Assembly (NCBI GenBank): GCA_949752795.1
Contig: OX457071.1
Span: forward strand, 77,093,983 to 77,157,982
Reading direction: 5' to 3'
DNA from: Hyperoodon ampullatus
Lineage: Eukaryota > Chordata > Mammalia > Artiodactyla > Ziphiidae
Length of the DNA: 64,000 nucleotides
Both the position numbers and the translations under genes were made by a program. Shown one piece after another: positions 25,201 to 34,490 of this stretch; position 1 is the first letter of the stretch, and every line of letters begins with the position of its first letter. Under the pieces are notes generated by a model. The model was not told where the DNA came from. It did not search any database and saw nothing but the letters and a program-made list of their open reading frames with translations.

Positions 25201-28200
25201 TTTTCTTTTCTTTTTTTTTTTTTTTTTTGCAGTACGCGGGCCTCTCACTGTTGTGGACTCTCCCGTTGCGGAGCACAGGCTCCGGACACGCAGGCTCAGT
25301 GGCCATGGCTCACAGGCCCAGCCACTCTGCGGCATGTGGGATCTTCCCGGACCGGGGCACGAACCCGTGTCCCCTGCATCGGCAGGCAGACTCTCAACCA
25401 CTGCGCCACCAGGGAAGCCCGGTTGTGTTTTCTTAATTTCACTTTCAGATTTTTCATCATTAGTGTATAAGAATGCAAGAGATTTCTGTGCATTAATTTT
25501 GTATCCTACTTTACCAAACTCATTGATTAGCTCTAGTGGTTTTCTGGTAGCATCTTCAGGATTCTCTAGGTATAGTATCACATCATCTGCAAACAGTGAC
25601 AGCTTTACTTTTTCTTTTCCAATTTGGATTCCTTCTGTTTGTTTTTCTTCTCTAATTGCTGTGGCTAAAACTTCCAAAACTATGTTGAATAATAGTGGTG
25701 AGAGTGGGCAACCTTGTCTTGTTCCTGATCTTAGTAGAAATGGTTTCAGTTTTTCACCATTGGCGACGATGTTGGCTGTGGGTTTGTCATATATGGCTTT
25801 TATTATGTTGAGGTAAGTTCCCTCTATGCCTACTTTTTGGAGGGTTTCTATCATAAATGGGTGTTGAATTTTGTCGAAAGCTTTCTCTGCATCTATTGAG
25901 ATGATCATATGGTTTTTCTCCTTCAATTTGTTAATATGGTGTATCACATTGATTGATTTGCATATATTGAAGAATCCTTGCATTCCTGGGATAAACCCCA
26001 CTTGATCATGGTGTATGATCCTTTTAATGTGCTGTTGGATTCTATTTGGTAGTATTTTGTTGAGGATTTTTGCATCTATGTTCATCAGTGATATCGGCCT
26101 GTAGTTTTCTTTCTTTGTGACATCCTTGTCTGGTTTTGTTATCAGGGTGATGGTGGCCTCATAGAATGAGTTTGTGAGTGTTCCTCCCTCTGCTATATTT
26201 TGGAAGAGTTTGAGAAGGATAGGTGTTAGCTCTTCTCTAAATGTTTGATAGAATTCGCCTGTGAAGCCATGATTTTTCAAGCTAAGGACTCATGTCCTTA
26301 ATTCTGGAAAATTCTCTGATATTACCTCTTTAATAATATTACTTCTCTCCTAATTCCTCGATTTTTTCCCTCAGATTCCTGTAAGTTATATTTTAGAATG
26401 TTATCCTTCAGCCTCCTTGGTTTTCTGTTTTGTGTTGTTTTTTTGTTTTTATAATTTTATTTATTTATTTTTGGCTGCATTGGGTCTTCATTGCTGTGTG
26501 TGGGCTTCCTCTAGTTGCAGCGAGCGGGGGCTACTCTTCGTTGTGGTGTGCGGGCTTCTCATTGCGGTGGCTTCTCTTGTTGTGGAGCACAGGCTCTAGG
26601 CACGTGGGCTTAAATAGTTGTGGCATGCAGGCTCAGTAGTTGTGGCTCACGGGCTCTAGAGCACAGGCTTAGTAGTTCTGGCACATGGGCTTAGTTGCTC
26701 TGTGGCATGTGGGATCTTCCCAGACCAGGGCTTGAACCTGTGTCCCCTGCATTGGCAGACAGATTCTTAACCACTCTGCCACCAGGGAAGTCCCTATTCA
26801 TTTGTTTCTTAAGGGATAGTTAAATTGGTTTTTTTGTTTGTTTTTTTGTTTACTATTACAGGCAGTGCTCTAGTTAAATTGTCCTTTGGACACATGTCTC
26901 TCACATCTTGGAGTAGAATTTCTAGATCAAAGGGGATGCACATCTTTACTTATTCTAGAAAAGGCTAAATTGCCACTGTAGAGTGGCTATTGTGGTTTAT
27001 TCTCACCAACAGTGTTTGAGTTCCTGTTTCTCCATCTTTTTCAGCACTTGATGATTAGACTTAATAAACTTTTGCCAGTTTGATCATTTTGCTAACATGT
27101 TTACTTTTTCTCTTTGGTATTTTTAGGGTGCTTGCATACTTTGTTACAGATAGCAAATGTCCATATACACATGTTCTTGTTTCTAGGTTCTCTCTTCTGT
27201 TCCAATAGCCAGTTCTTCCATCCTTGGCCAGTGTTACACTGCTTTTAGTTACTACAGCTTTAGAGGAAGTCCTTATATCTTGGAGGGCAAGTGGCCTTCC
27301 TTGCCCTCTTCCTCCTCCTTTTTTTTCTTCAGGAATTTGGTTTTCCCATAAAGGTCTTACACAGCTTTTAACAGATTTATATGTAGGTATCTTATCTTTT
27401 TTGTTGCTATTGTGAAAAATATTCTTTTTCAAATATATTTTTTATTGTTTGTTGATCTTATACTAGAACTTCATTTTTGTGTATTGCATTTGCAACTTGC
27501 AACCCTGCTGAACTTTTATTAGGGCTAATGATAATTAGATTGTGAATATGACAGTTTTTTCTTGTCCAGTCAAGTACACAAGAGTTATAATTTCTTAAGT
27601 TATTAAAAATAAAGTGCACAAATTAAACTGACAAAGATTATAATATAAAAGTTAAAATCTTTATTTCAACCTTATTTTCAAATATGTATTTCATGCCATT
27701 GTATGTGTCTTCTAGATGCCGAGCATACACATTCTCCCGTGGCACCTACATTCTGCACTCCTGGTTTGAAAATCCCTTCTACAAAGAACAGCACAGCTTT
27801 GGTAAACTTCCATAAAATTGAAAGTGCTAATCTTTTCCCTAGTGAATCCGATACACTATTTCCAGACTCAAACAGTCTGTTCAAAAAACGTAGACTGGGG
27901 CTTCCCTGGTGGCGCAGTGGTTGAGAGTCCGCCTGCCGATGCAGGGGACACGGGTTCGTGCCCCGGTCCGGGAGGATCCCACATGCTGCGGAGCAGCTGG
28001 GCCCGTGAGCCCTGGCCGCTGAGCCTGCGCATCCGGAGCCTGTGCTCCGCAACGGGAGAGGCCACAGCAGTGAGAGGCCCACGTACCACAAAGAAAAAGA
28101 AAAAAACGTAGACCGTTGTAGCCTTTAGGAGTATATTTACAGTGTTTCCGGAGGGTCATTTGGGCAGCAAATATCAAGAGCTTTAAAATTTTTCCATACC

Positions 28201-31200
28201 GTTTAACCAGAATTTATTCTAAGGCACATTGGGACAAAGATTTATAACCATGAAGTTATAGAGGGAAGAATAGCATTATTTATAAGAGCAGAATATAGGA
28301 ACAAACTAAATGTCAAATGATAAACGGAAAGCAAAATATATTACGGTAAATCCATAAGAGCCAGTGTCATGTGACTAGGATGTTTTGAAAAACAGATAAG
28401 AACATATAGAAAGAATGTCTTCAAGAAATATTTAATGTTATGGAAAATGATATGTATGTGTATGTATATACACACATACACATATATTTTATTTTAAGGA
28501 ATAAGAATGGATAGAAACACACCAGAAAGTGGTTATCTATGGGTGATTTTTATGCCTTTTTTTCCAAATTTTTCCCATTGAACAAATTTACAGTGTAATC
28601 AGAACCTCATCCCTGTTTAAAGTTGGTATGAATACTTAAGACAACCAATATGGTAGATTGGGCCGTCCAGTGGATCTTCCAGCAGTGATGGAAATGTTCT
28701 GTAATCTGTGCTATCCAGTGTGGTAGCTAGCTGCTGAGCAGGTAAAATGTGGCTAGTGCATCCGAGGTGCTAATTTTCAGTTTTTTAAATTTTATTAATG
28801 TATAATTAAATTTAAATAGCACCATGCGACTTGTGGTAATCCACTGCTTATGTTCCTGGCCTCATTGCTGACTCTGCCCTAGGGAGACGGGGCGGGTTGG
28901 CATGAATGGGCTTTCTCCCTGGCAGCAGTGAGGGCGTAGCCCATCCTCCTACGACTCTTACCTGGCCCAGGATAGTGTTGCCTGAGTCTGGGTGGTGAAT
29001 CCATCTAAATCTGGGGTTCAGCCAACAGGCCTATTTAGATTTCACATGAAGCTCTTGCTCAGCCGTCAGTAATGACGATGGTACTTTTTCCTCCATATGC
29101 CATTTCTTTGTGTCCTTGATTTTATTTAGTTCTCGGTCAGGGAAGAGGGGGTCATTTTGGGGCCTACTTAGAGATCACAACAGAACTAACAATTGACTAA
29201 CAATTTTTATTTACTATATTACTTTATACCACCATAATTTAATTATTTCTTTTTATTCTATAGGTATCCACAAATTATCCATTATCAAAAACAAATAGTT
29301 CATCAAATGACTTGGAAATGAAAGACAGTACATCGTTAGTTTTAAATTCAGACGAGTGCTTTGAGAATTTTGCGGATCCCTCTTCTCCTACGATTTCTTC
29401 TTATGAGAATCTGCTCAGAACACCTACACCTCCAGAAGTAACTACAATTCCAGAAGATATTCGCCAGGTTATTTTTCTAGGCTATTGTTTGTTTGTTTTC
29501 TGCGAAAATACCTGAAAATGATATGTAACTGTGTTATTTATCATTGGGCTAATGTGCTCGTTTGGGTCTAAATCTAAATTCTGGGCTGTTAAGCCTGTCT
29601 AAGACCACCTGGCTAAGGCTCTTCAGAGGTGAGCACAAGCTAGTGATGTCGTCATGCCTTTGTACCCTCATGAGGCATTTTCTCTTTAACTTCATGTTCT
29701 GAAATGTATTCTTATAATATTTTCTAATCATTGTTCAAATGTGATCACCATGGTGACCATTGTTTCCACTGGTGTTTCTAGCAAAGTCAGAAATGTCATT
29801 TACCCTCCAGTTTTCCAGAGTTGGAGTATCATGAATAACTTGTATCACTGTTTCTTGAACTTGAGATGTCTTGGGCCTCAGTTTGAGAAACATTTGTTTA
29901 AATATATTAGAATATCTGATTCTTTTTGGGTTTTTTTTTTTTTTTTTTTTTGGCCACCGTGAGGTTGGTGGGATCTTAGTTCCCTGACAAGGGATTGAAC
30001 CAAGGCCCCAGCATTGAAAGCGCCGAGTCCTAACCAGTGGAACGCCAGGGAATTCCCACAGAATATTTGATTCTTTAGTACAACATAATTTACCAGTAGT
30101 CTGTTACTGGTTTATAGCAACTACTGACTCTACTAAATAACCACCAGCCTGATTCTTTGAGCATCCCCTCTTGATAAAAGTTACGGTGTTGGGGAGTTAT
30201 TGCTTAAGCAAATGGAATTCTTAATAACCATTCTAGAGACCTTCCTAGCTTATGGAGAAGGATAAAGCTACTTGGGGAAATACCCAAGGGAAGGGACTCA
30301 TACTAAGATATCAGTAAAGTATTTGTTATCCTTCTTTCTCTGTCTTTTCTGCATTCTTGGCCCTATAATAAACTGACGGAGAAAGGAGCATCTTCTGTCT
30401 ATAGGCATTATATACAGTTTCCAGTTTGCCATAGTGATCCTTCTCTCTTCATTTCTGTGTTAAAGGAGGGAAACCTTGCATTTAATGTATTACCTCTTTG
30501 TGAAAAAATCATAGTTGAAGGGCTTCCCTGGTGGCGCAGTGGTTGAGAGTCCGCCTGCCGATGCAGGGGACACGGGTTCGTGCCCCAGTCCGGGAAGATC
30601 CCACATGACACGGAGCGGCTAGGCCCGTGAGCCATGGCCGCTGAGCCTTTGCGTCCGGAGCCTGTGCTCCGCAACGGGAGAGGCCACAACAGTGAGAGGC
30701 CTGCGTATCTCAAAAAAAAAAAATCATAGTTGATATTTCAGATTCTTGTTTTTATTATCTTTATAGCTGATGATCTTTCTTTTGAGCATTTATTTCACCT
30801 CTTTCCTATACAGATTTCCCTAATGTCTTTGTAAAGGCCTGATTTGCTCTCAGGGATGCACTGCTGCTTGCTTCCGTTAACCCAGCAGTACATTTAGAAG
30901 TTTTAGAAATCCCCGCTACACCCAGGTTAAACTTCTGATATCTCCATCTCTGTGCCATTGAACGTCTGTGCTAAATATTCTGTTTTTTTAGATGTTGCGG
31001 GCAGGAGTTTATTAAATTTTTTTTGCTGTGTTGCGTCTTAGTTTCTGTGCGAGGGCTTTCTCTAGTTGTGGCAAGCGGGGGCCACTCTTCATCGTGGTGC
31101 ACGGGCCTCTCACTATCGCGGCCTCTCTCGTTGCGGAGCACAGGCTCCAGACGCGCAGGCTCAGTAGTTGTGGCTCACGGGCCTAGTTGCTCCGCGGCAT

Positions 31201-31540
31201 GTGGGATCCTCCCAGACCAGGGCTCGAACCCGTGTCCCCTGCATTAGCAGGCAGACTCTCAACCACTGCGCCACCAGGGAAGCCCTCTGACTGTTTTAAA
31301 TAACCCAGATCTTCAAATTTTCCTTGGTTTTTCTTGAATGTTTTATAACAGCTTCGAAATTTATATTATGTTGTTCATATGATTTGGTGAAAGGAGTTTG
31401 CTTTCTTTTAGATTTTATCAAAATACAACTCAAACCTAGCTACTCCGGTAGCAGTTAGAGAAGTGCCACCCAGCAAAGTGTTCCTTCCTCGATGTGAAGG
31501 ACAGCACGTCCGAGACGCTGGCAACAGAGAAAACTGGTGA
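10100..31540 (+). CDS. SKA3: SKA3, spindle and kinetochore associated complex subunit 3 (gene span)
   Basis: SKA3 joins SKA1 and SKA2 in the microtubule-binding Ska complex at outer kinetochores and links it to NDC80 in mitosis. Eight coding exons join in frame: 10100-10202, 13351-13412, 13515-13680, 17092-17491, 21112-21197, 27716-27801, 29264-29467 and 31412-31540. They give about 411 residues, against 412 in human as I recall. The N-terminal part (exons 1-3) is the coiled-coil region that pairs with SKA1/SKA2. The rest is a long disordered tail. It keeps [19 protein letters not shown], the [19 protein letters not shown] stretch and the [11 protein letters not shown] segment holding the two TP sites phosphorylated by CDK1 in human. 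No frame lesion was seen. Confidence 0.96.
11280..12050 (-). mobile_element. Old L1 3' region fragment (antisense)
   Basis: The plus strand shows the antisense L1 pattern: 'ttgctgaataatatttcattgtatgg', a 'tttatccatcagttgatgaac' step and a 'ggaattgctgtgtcatatgg' step. It is strongly diverged, so it is an old subfamily. Confidence 0.7.
12051..12350 (-). mobile_element. L1 3' UTR fragment (antisense)
   Basis: 'tccattttatacatattagtgtatatatgtcaatccc', a C-rich stretch, 'gtttgttctctacatctg' and 'tctctttctgacttacttcactctgtatgacag' mark the antisense L1 3' UTR seen again at 23264, 54025 and 60843. Confidence 0.75.
12619..12936 (+). mobile_element. Long-form CHR-type SINE in SKA3 intron 1
   Basis: It has the complete head, the 'ccgcaactagagaaagcccg' 3' module and an AAATAAATTAATT tail. 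The 14-bp duplication aatgcaaaaggcca is at 12605-12618 and 12937-12950. Confidence 0.94.
13351..13412 (+). CDS. SKA3: SKA3 coding exon 2
   Basis: It follows the acceptor catattgaag and encodes (D)[20 protein letters not shown]. It ends at AAG|GTATCA. The downstream intron is only 102 bp (13413-13514). Confidence 0.94.
13515..13680 (+). CDS. SKA3: SKA3 coding exon 3
   Basis: It begins [20 protein letters not shown] and continues through [20 protein letters not shown]. It ends TCAG|GTGTGA with one base carried over. This is the end of the coiled-coil region. An open frame running on past 13680 to 13796 is intron read-through. Confidence 0.95.
14110..14500 (+). repeat. MIR split by a younger SINE
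   Basis: MIR-like sequence (agtcaaactgcctgagttc ... cttaactttgtacctcac) runs to about 14263 and resumes at about 14396 (ggctctataaggattaaatg ... gcttagaacagt). The minimal SINE lies between the two halves. Confidence 0.75.
14264..14395 (-). mobile_element. Minimal tRNA-Glu SINE (antisense)
   Basis: 'ttggccgcgccgcatggcttgc', then 'gttccccgaccagg', then 'ccactggaccaccagggaag' is the antisense minimal form. An internal near-tandem duplication (gaactgagcccag twice) lies at about 14315-14342. Confidence 0.88.
14640..14860 (+). repeat. MIR-like relic with (TG)n
   Basis: A MIR-like ordering ('ccagttactacgtgtg...gaccttggataatttctctaaattgc') is interrupted by about 14 TG units at 14747-14775. Confidence 0.55.
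15241..15401 (-). mobile_element. Minimal tRNA-Glu SINE variant (antisense)
   Basis: An (ATTT)n tail precedes 'ggctgcgttggtcttagttgc' and ends in 'aaccagggaagtccc'. Target duplication gtattttctt is at 15231-15240 and 15402-15411. Confidence 0.88.
15774..15975 (+). mobile_element. Short-form CHR-type SINE
   Basis: It is the full short form, from the tRNA-like head to 'gagaggcccgcataccgc' and poly(A). Near-perfect 10-bp duplication: tgcttatccc at 15764-15773 and tgcctatccc at 15976-15985. Confidence 0.93.
17092..17491 (+). CDS. SKA3: SKA3 coding exon 4 (largest)
   Basis: The acceptor is ttcctcccag. The exon reads [20 protein letters not shown] at its start and later [20 protein letters not shown]. 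It ends LKNVKNN plus two bases at AG|GTAAGC. Compared with my recall of human, a short deletion lies near [14 protein letters not shown]. Confidence 0.96.
17788..17997 (+). mobile_element. Short-form CHR-type SINE
   Basis: Complete short form in SKA3 intron 4 with poly(A) interrupted by G and C. Flanks aaaacttatgac and aaaacgtatgac resemble a target duplication. Confidence 0.92.
18621..18830 (+). mobile_element. Short-form CHR-type SINE
   Basis: Complete short form with a clean run of about 19 A. Flanking sequences 'ctcataaatta' and 'ctgataaattg' are a diverged duplication. Confidence 0.92.
18979..19535 (+). mobile_element. Long-form CHR-type SINE split by another SINE
   Basis: The head (gacttaacctggtggcgcag) occupies 18979-19020. 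The body resumes at 19251 and runs to the AAATAAAATTAATTAAAA tail near 19535. The host element was complete before the nested insertion. Confidence 0.93.
19021..19250 (+). mobile_element. Short-form SINE nested inside the long-form SINE
   Basis: The complete short form has about 32 A at its end. The perfect 15-bp duplication aagaatccgcctgcc is at 19006-19020 and 19251-19265 and is host SINE sequence. The short form was thus active after the long form. Confidence 0.96.
20747..20866 (-). mobile_element. Minimal tRNA-Glu SINE (antisense)
   Basis: 'ttggccacacggcatgttgg', 'ctccgaccagggattgaacc' and 'ccaaccactggaccaccagg' identify the antisense minimal form. It is diverged and lies near SKA3 exon 5. 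Confidence 0.85.
21112..21197 (+). CDS. SKA3: SKA3 coding exon 5
   Basis: After the acceptor atcatgccag it encodes (S)[20 protein letters not shown] and ITQPLEKN. It ends at G|GTAAGT. It aligns with the less conserved human 'IDTESRLNDNVFATPSP' region. Confidence 0.93.
21493..21697 (-). mobile_element. Short-form CHR-type SINE (antisense)
   Basis: The complete antisense short form begins with poly(T). The flanking duplication cattcaccaatct is at 21481-21493 and 21698-21710. It is about 300 bp after SKA3 exon 5. Confidence 0.94.
22155..22481 (+). mobile_element. Long-form CHR-type SINE
   Basis: Complete long form with 'gcaacgaagacccaaagcag' and an AAATAAAAATAAAT tail. Target duplication aaaaaatacaactg is at 22141-22154 and 22482-22495. 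Confidence 0.94.
23010..23262 (-). mobile_element. Old L1-like fragment (antisense)
   Basis: It begins with 'tttttattgaagtatagtttatttacaatg', the antisense end of an L1, followed by diverged L1-like sequence. It abuts the younger L1 at 23263. The precise family is uncertain. Confidence 0.5.
23643..25200 (-). pseudogene. L1 ORF2 C-terminal remainder, frame-broken
   Basis: After the SINE the L1 frame resumes as [20 protein letters not shown] and [20 protein letters not shown]. Further pieces in shifted frames read [40 protein letters not shown] and [20 protein letters not shown]. The order matches ORF2 from thumb to C-terminus. Several frameshifts and stops separate them. Confidence 0.9.
25208..25424 (-). 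mobile_element. Short-form SINE inserted in L1 ORF2
   Basis: Antisense short form with about 20 T. Perfect 10-bp duplication gtgttttctt of L1 sequence is at 25198-25207 and 25425-25434. It lies in the same orientation as the host L1. Confidence 0.95.
25420..26280 (-). pseudogene. L1 ORF2 reverse transcriptase fragment
   Basis: The open frame starts at [18 protein letters not shown] and runs about 285 residues before entering the SINE. Reverse transcriptase motifs are visible: [17 protein letters not shown] near residue 130, [15 protein letters not shown] near 187 and the catalytic LFADDVILY near 230. ORF2 N-terminal endonuclease is missing. Reading on into the SINE gives a chimeric tail ([16 protein letters not shown]), which is not biological ORF2. 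Confidence 0.92.
26455..26794 (-). mobile_element. Long-form CHR-type SINE (antisense)
   Basis: The (ATTT)-rich tail precedes 'ggctgcattgggtcttcattg' and the element ends at 'gccaccagggaagtccc'. Full length in SKA3 intron 5. Confidence 0.92.
26860..27540 (-). mobile_element. Old L1 fragment (antisense)
   Basis: Diverged antisense L1 features include 'attctcaccaacagtgtttgag', 'tttctccatctttttcagcac' and later 'ttttattgtttgttgatc ... ctgctgaacttttatt'. The two halves are not collinear with one intact L1. Confidence 0.55.
27716..27801 (+). CDS. SKA3: SKA3 coding exon 6
   Basis: After the acceptor tgtcttctag it encodes [19 protein letters not shown] and [10 protein letters not shown], ending at TTG|GTAAAC in phase 0. 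A short-form SINE sits only about 95 bp beyond the donor. Confidence 0.94.
27896..28100 (+). mobile_element. Short-form CHR-type SINE near SKA3 exon 6
   Basis: Complete short form with perfect 13-bp duplication aaaaaacgtagac at 27883-27895 and 28101-28113. Confidence 0.95.
28452..28495. repeat. TA/TG/CA simple repeat
   Basis: Alternating 'tatgtatgtgtatgtatatacacacatacacatatat' forms a low-complexity, partly palindromic stretch in SKA3 intron 6. Confidence 0.85.
28500..29263 (+). other. SKA3 intron 6, unique part
   Basis: No repeat family, exon or regulatory element was recognised here apart from generic AT-rich sequence and a GC-richer patch at about 28870-29000. Confidence 0.6.
29264..29467 (+). 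CDS. SKA3: SKA3 coding exon 7
   Basis: After the acceptor attctatag it encodes [20 protein letters not shown] through [20 protein letters not shown] to EDIRQ. It carries the two TP sites. The donor is CAG|GTTATT, a weak GT site. The exon boundary agrees with the phase of the next exon and with the human protein as recalled. Confidence 0.92.
29926..30059 (-). mobile_element. Minimal tRNA-Glu SINE (antisense)
   Basis: Poly(T), 'ggccaccgtgaggttggtgg', 'cttagttccctgacaaggga' and 'gccagggaattccc'. Flanking duplication agaatatctgattcttt at 29909-29925 and agaatatttgattcttt at 30060-30076 (one mismatch). Confidence 0.92.
30519..30717 (+). mobile_element. Short-form CHR-type SINE
   Basis: Complete short form with perfect 16-bp duplication aaaaaatcatagttga at 30503-30518 and 30718-30733, in SKA3 intron 7. 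Confidence 0.95.
31016..31286 (-). mobile_element. Shortened long-form CHR-type SINE (antisense)
   Basis: It has the long-form 3' module (ctttctctagttgtgg ... gggggccactcttc) but a shortened middle resembling the short form (cctctctcgttgcggagcac). It lies about 125 bp before SKA3 exon 8. Confidence 0.85.
31412..31540 (+). CDS. SKA3: SKA3 last coding exon (exon 8)
   Basis: After the acceptor ctttcttttag it reads [20 protein letters not shown] and ends RDAGNRENW then TGA at 31538-31540. Human ends ...NKEN. A GTGAGT donor sits at 31543. A second GT at 31537 would make the stop codon split (TG at 31535-31536 plus A at 31842), giving the human-like end ...REN. Either way the protein ends here. 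Confidence 0.9.
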   Translation: MLSKYNSNLATPVAVREVPPSKVFLPRCEGQHVRDAGNRENW

Positions 31541-31841
31541 AAGTGAGTATGTTCCCATCCTAAAGGGACTAGGTTTGTTATCTGAGGAGAACACTGGAAT
31601 GTTAATACACACTTGTAATTGACATCCACCAGCTAGGTAACAGCCCATCTCTCTTTTGGTCCAGAATTCATGATCCCTGCATCTCAGGCTCCCACACTAC
31701 CATGTTTTACAATGTCACTGGGAATCTACTCCCAACCATATTATGAGTGTAAAAATAGATGGCTTCGGTGTCGTGTCATTTGTTTCGTTGAAGGCTACTG
31801 GTTATACCTAATTGATATTTTCTATTTGTATCTTTCTACAG

Positions 31842-31990
31842 AAATTGTAGTGGATCCATCCTTCCATTATAGAAACTGAACAGAATGAGATGAAAGCAAA
31901 TCTGCTCTTACTTTGTTTTTCACATTCCCCGACATCTTTCCCCTTTTGAAAATCCAACTCATATTAAAGATGAGCATGGACACTGATGTC
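31842..31990 (+). other. SKA3: Probable SKA3 terminal noncoding exon / 3' UTR
   Basis: An acceptor (ctttctacag) precedes 31842 and an ATTAAA polyadenylation signal is at 31963-31968. Human SKA3 has nine exons, so this is a likely ninth, mainly untranslated exon. Confidence 0.55.
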
Positions 31991-33580
31991 ATAAAATGCT
32001 TTTTATTAAGTTTGATTTAGTCTAACCTCAGTCTTGTTGACATGTAGTTCAGTTACTCAGTTTTGAAAGATCATTACTATTTCACTGATTTCAAATTTAC
32101 CCTGCCTAATGGAAGAGTATGGTTTAAGTAATACTAGGAAGCAGGATAAATAATTTTTGAAATTTAAACGTTACTGTTTGCTACTCAGATAAGGCCACTT
32201 TCAGTCTTCTTGGGCTACTAGACAGTTGTTGCTGGACCTGGGCTTCTTCCTTGGGTCTAGCTCTGCCCGCCCTTCTGTGTCCTATCATGACTATCCCAAG
32301 CCTTTTACACCTTTTATTTCAACAATGCTCTTTTAAGGCACTGTTGTTTACAAATGACAGCTTAAATTAATTTAGGGAGAGAGGAATTTACAGGCCTAGG
32401 TAACTATACTGAAGTAGGTGTCTCGGACATTTGGAATTAGACACGTGCCTGCTGTCAGGACAGATGTTTTGTTTTTACTTGTCAGTTTCATCCTTTCAAA
32501 TCACCTGTTACCAGCACATGGCTGCAACCTCTCCAGGTCCCCTTCCAGCTCGGCAGCCCAACAGAGCCTGAGCCTCACTCTGTGGAGGGTCCTAGGACTC
32601 CTGGCCAGGTGCTCATCTCTGGACTGTCTAGAGATGCCTCTAGAGCTGTCTGAGAGCTCCAGGCTGCCCTGTCCATGGAGCCCAAGATCCTTCCGGTCTA
32701 AGTAAAGTTGATGCAGCAAAGATTATCCTCTTTTATGGTTGGGGCTTGAAAGTCAAATGTGAAGACCTGTCACATTGTGAATCTTTGTTTTGTCAGAAAA
32801 TTGCCACTAAAACAAAACAATTTATTCTTTGTTCTAGGAACTACTGTGTAATAATTTTTGCTAAATATTGATACAATGTAAAATTCAAGATATTTAGTTT
32901 TATTTTTCCAGGTAAGCTCTGGTCAGCCTTGTATACGATGGTGACTCCCAAATTATATCAGCCTTTTATACACTATTTACCACGGCTTTGTGTACCTAAG
33001 TCCACAGAGTGGACAGATTGCTTGAGGGAGGGAGTATATTCAAAGTGCACGCAGGGCTGAGTCCTGGAGTTCCGTTTCAGAAGATGGAAAGAGGCAGAAA
33101 AATCTAGCAAAGGAGATGAAGAAGCAGCTGGTGAAGTAGGAAGGAAATATTTCAAGCCGAGTGATCGATTCTATCAATATTGCTGAGAACCCAAGACAAG
33201 ACAGAATTACCACCGGACTTGGCAAATTGCTGTTACTGACAGCACTGCTTAATCCTGACAGAGTGCTCCGGACGGACGTCTGGAGTGGACTGGAAAGGTC
33301 GGAGGTGAGGAAGCAAAGATCACGGACTGAGACGGCTCTTTTCATGAGTTTTGCTCAAGAAGGGAGAAAAGAAATGGTGCTGCAGCCACAGGGGGTGTGA
33401 GTGAAACCAGGTTTTTGAAGATGGGAAATAAAGAACGTTCCATTAATCATTTCTGATGGCCTGCTGGGTGTCTCCACCTGTCCTGTGATGGCCCCTCAAT
33501 TCAGTTTGACCAGAATTTCTCTTTCCCTGGCCCTTACCACTCTCCTCCTGTGATCTTAGTTTCTGTTCCCTAGAACTAGG
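31991..33580. other. Intergenic sequence after SKA3, no gene seen
   Basis: The 1.6 kb has no recognised repeat or convincing exon. An AATAAA-like signal (gggaaataaagaacg) at about 33423-33430 on the plus strand is a possible distal SKA3 poly(A) site. The open frames of 70-100 codons lack recognisable similarity. Confidence 0.5.
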
Positions 33581-33870
33581 ATGCTTCCGGCTTATCAAAC
33601 TTCAAAAGTTACCCTTCAGTGTCTTCCCACTGCTCTCAAGATGAATCCAGGGTCCCAACGTGGCCTCCAGGACCGCCCCCTGTGACTGGACCCTCAGCTG
33701 CCCCTCCCTCTTGTCTCAAAACCTGGGCTCCAGCCGGCCGCCGGCCTTTCCTCTCCTTCCCTTCCTTTCTGCCCTGGGCTTCACACGCGCTGCCTCTGCC
33801 CAGATGGCTTCTCGCACCCACTCTGCTCAGCTGACTATCCCTCACATCCTTATGCAGTAGATAATTGACG
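33581..33870 (+). repeat. Possible L2-type LINE relic
   Basis: A phrase order such as 'cagtgtcttcccactgctctcaagatgaa ... tggcctccaggaccgccccc' resembles L2 3' sequence. It is diverged and the call is tentative. Confidence 0.45.
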
Positions 33871-34239
33871 TTTTTGTCTGCCCACCACTCCTACCCCCTT
33901 AAAGGAAAACGCTCCGATTTTCCCTGAACTCAGCCCAGTTCCAAGACCAACCAAGCAGGGTCACAGTCCCTGACCAGTTGGTACTGGGCACGTGACCCAC
34001 GTCATATCCAAGAGAGCCAATTCTGAGACTTTGGGGAGCTACTAGGAAGAGCAGCACGTTTTCCTGGATGTGCAGAGATATGCGCCCAGAGCCACGGAGG
34101 GGGAGGCCGGAGGCGGAGCTGCCATGGAAGTTCCAGCAGGAGACGTGGGAGAGCTTGGAGGCCAGCTCTAACCCCAGTCTTTCAGGTAAATGATTCATAA
34201 ACTCCTTGTTTTCTCGTTACGTAAAGCTCTTAACAGTCC

Positions 34240-34490
34240 TGCTTCATCTGCTTCAGGTCTCAGATTAAATGTCATTTTATCAAAGATTTTACCGATTTTC
34301 CTAGTCGGCACCCTATTCTCACCCTTTATAGTACTTGGTAGAATCTCTAACAGAATATTTGAGTGTACGTTTATTTAATGTTCATTGCCCCACTGGACCA
34401 TAAGGTCAATGTGGACAAGGACCTCATCTGCTTGCCTTGTTCATTATTACACTGGTACCTGCCAACTTAAAATATTTATTGGTCAGTGAT
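34240..34490 (+). repeat. L2-type LINE 3' relic
   Basis: 'cagattaaatgtcattttatcaaag', 'ttcattgccccactggaccataaggtcaatgtggac' and 'acctcatctgcttgccttgttc' match the L2 3' end pattern (timeline of 'taagctccatgagggcagggac'). Confidence 0.6.

Larger units (their letters stand above)
23263..26300 (-). mobile_element. 5'-truncated L1 retrotransposon (antisense) in SKA3 intron 5
   Basis: Read on the minus strand it holds the reverse transcriptase and C-terminal part of ORF2, then the L1 3' UTR ending in poly(T) on plus near 23263. It is interrupted by a short-form SINE at 25208-25424. Without that insert the L1 is about 2.8 kb. Frames are broken in several places, so it is inactive. It is the best preserved L1 of the window. 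Confidence 0.93.

Noticed and set aside
25159..26280. 373-codon open frame as a host gene
   Set aside because: Its first 285 residues are L1 reverse transcriptase and the end is an inserted SINE. It is a decayed retrotransposon.
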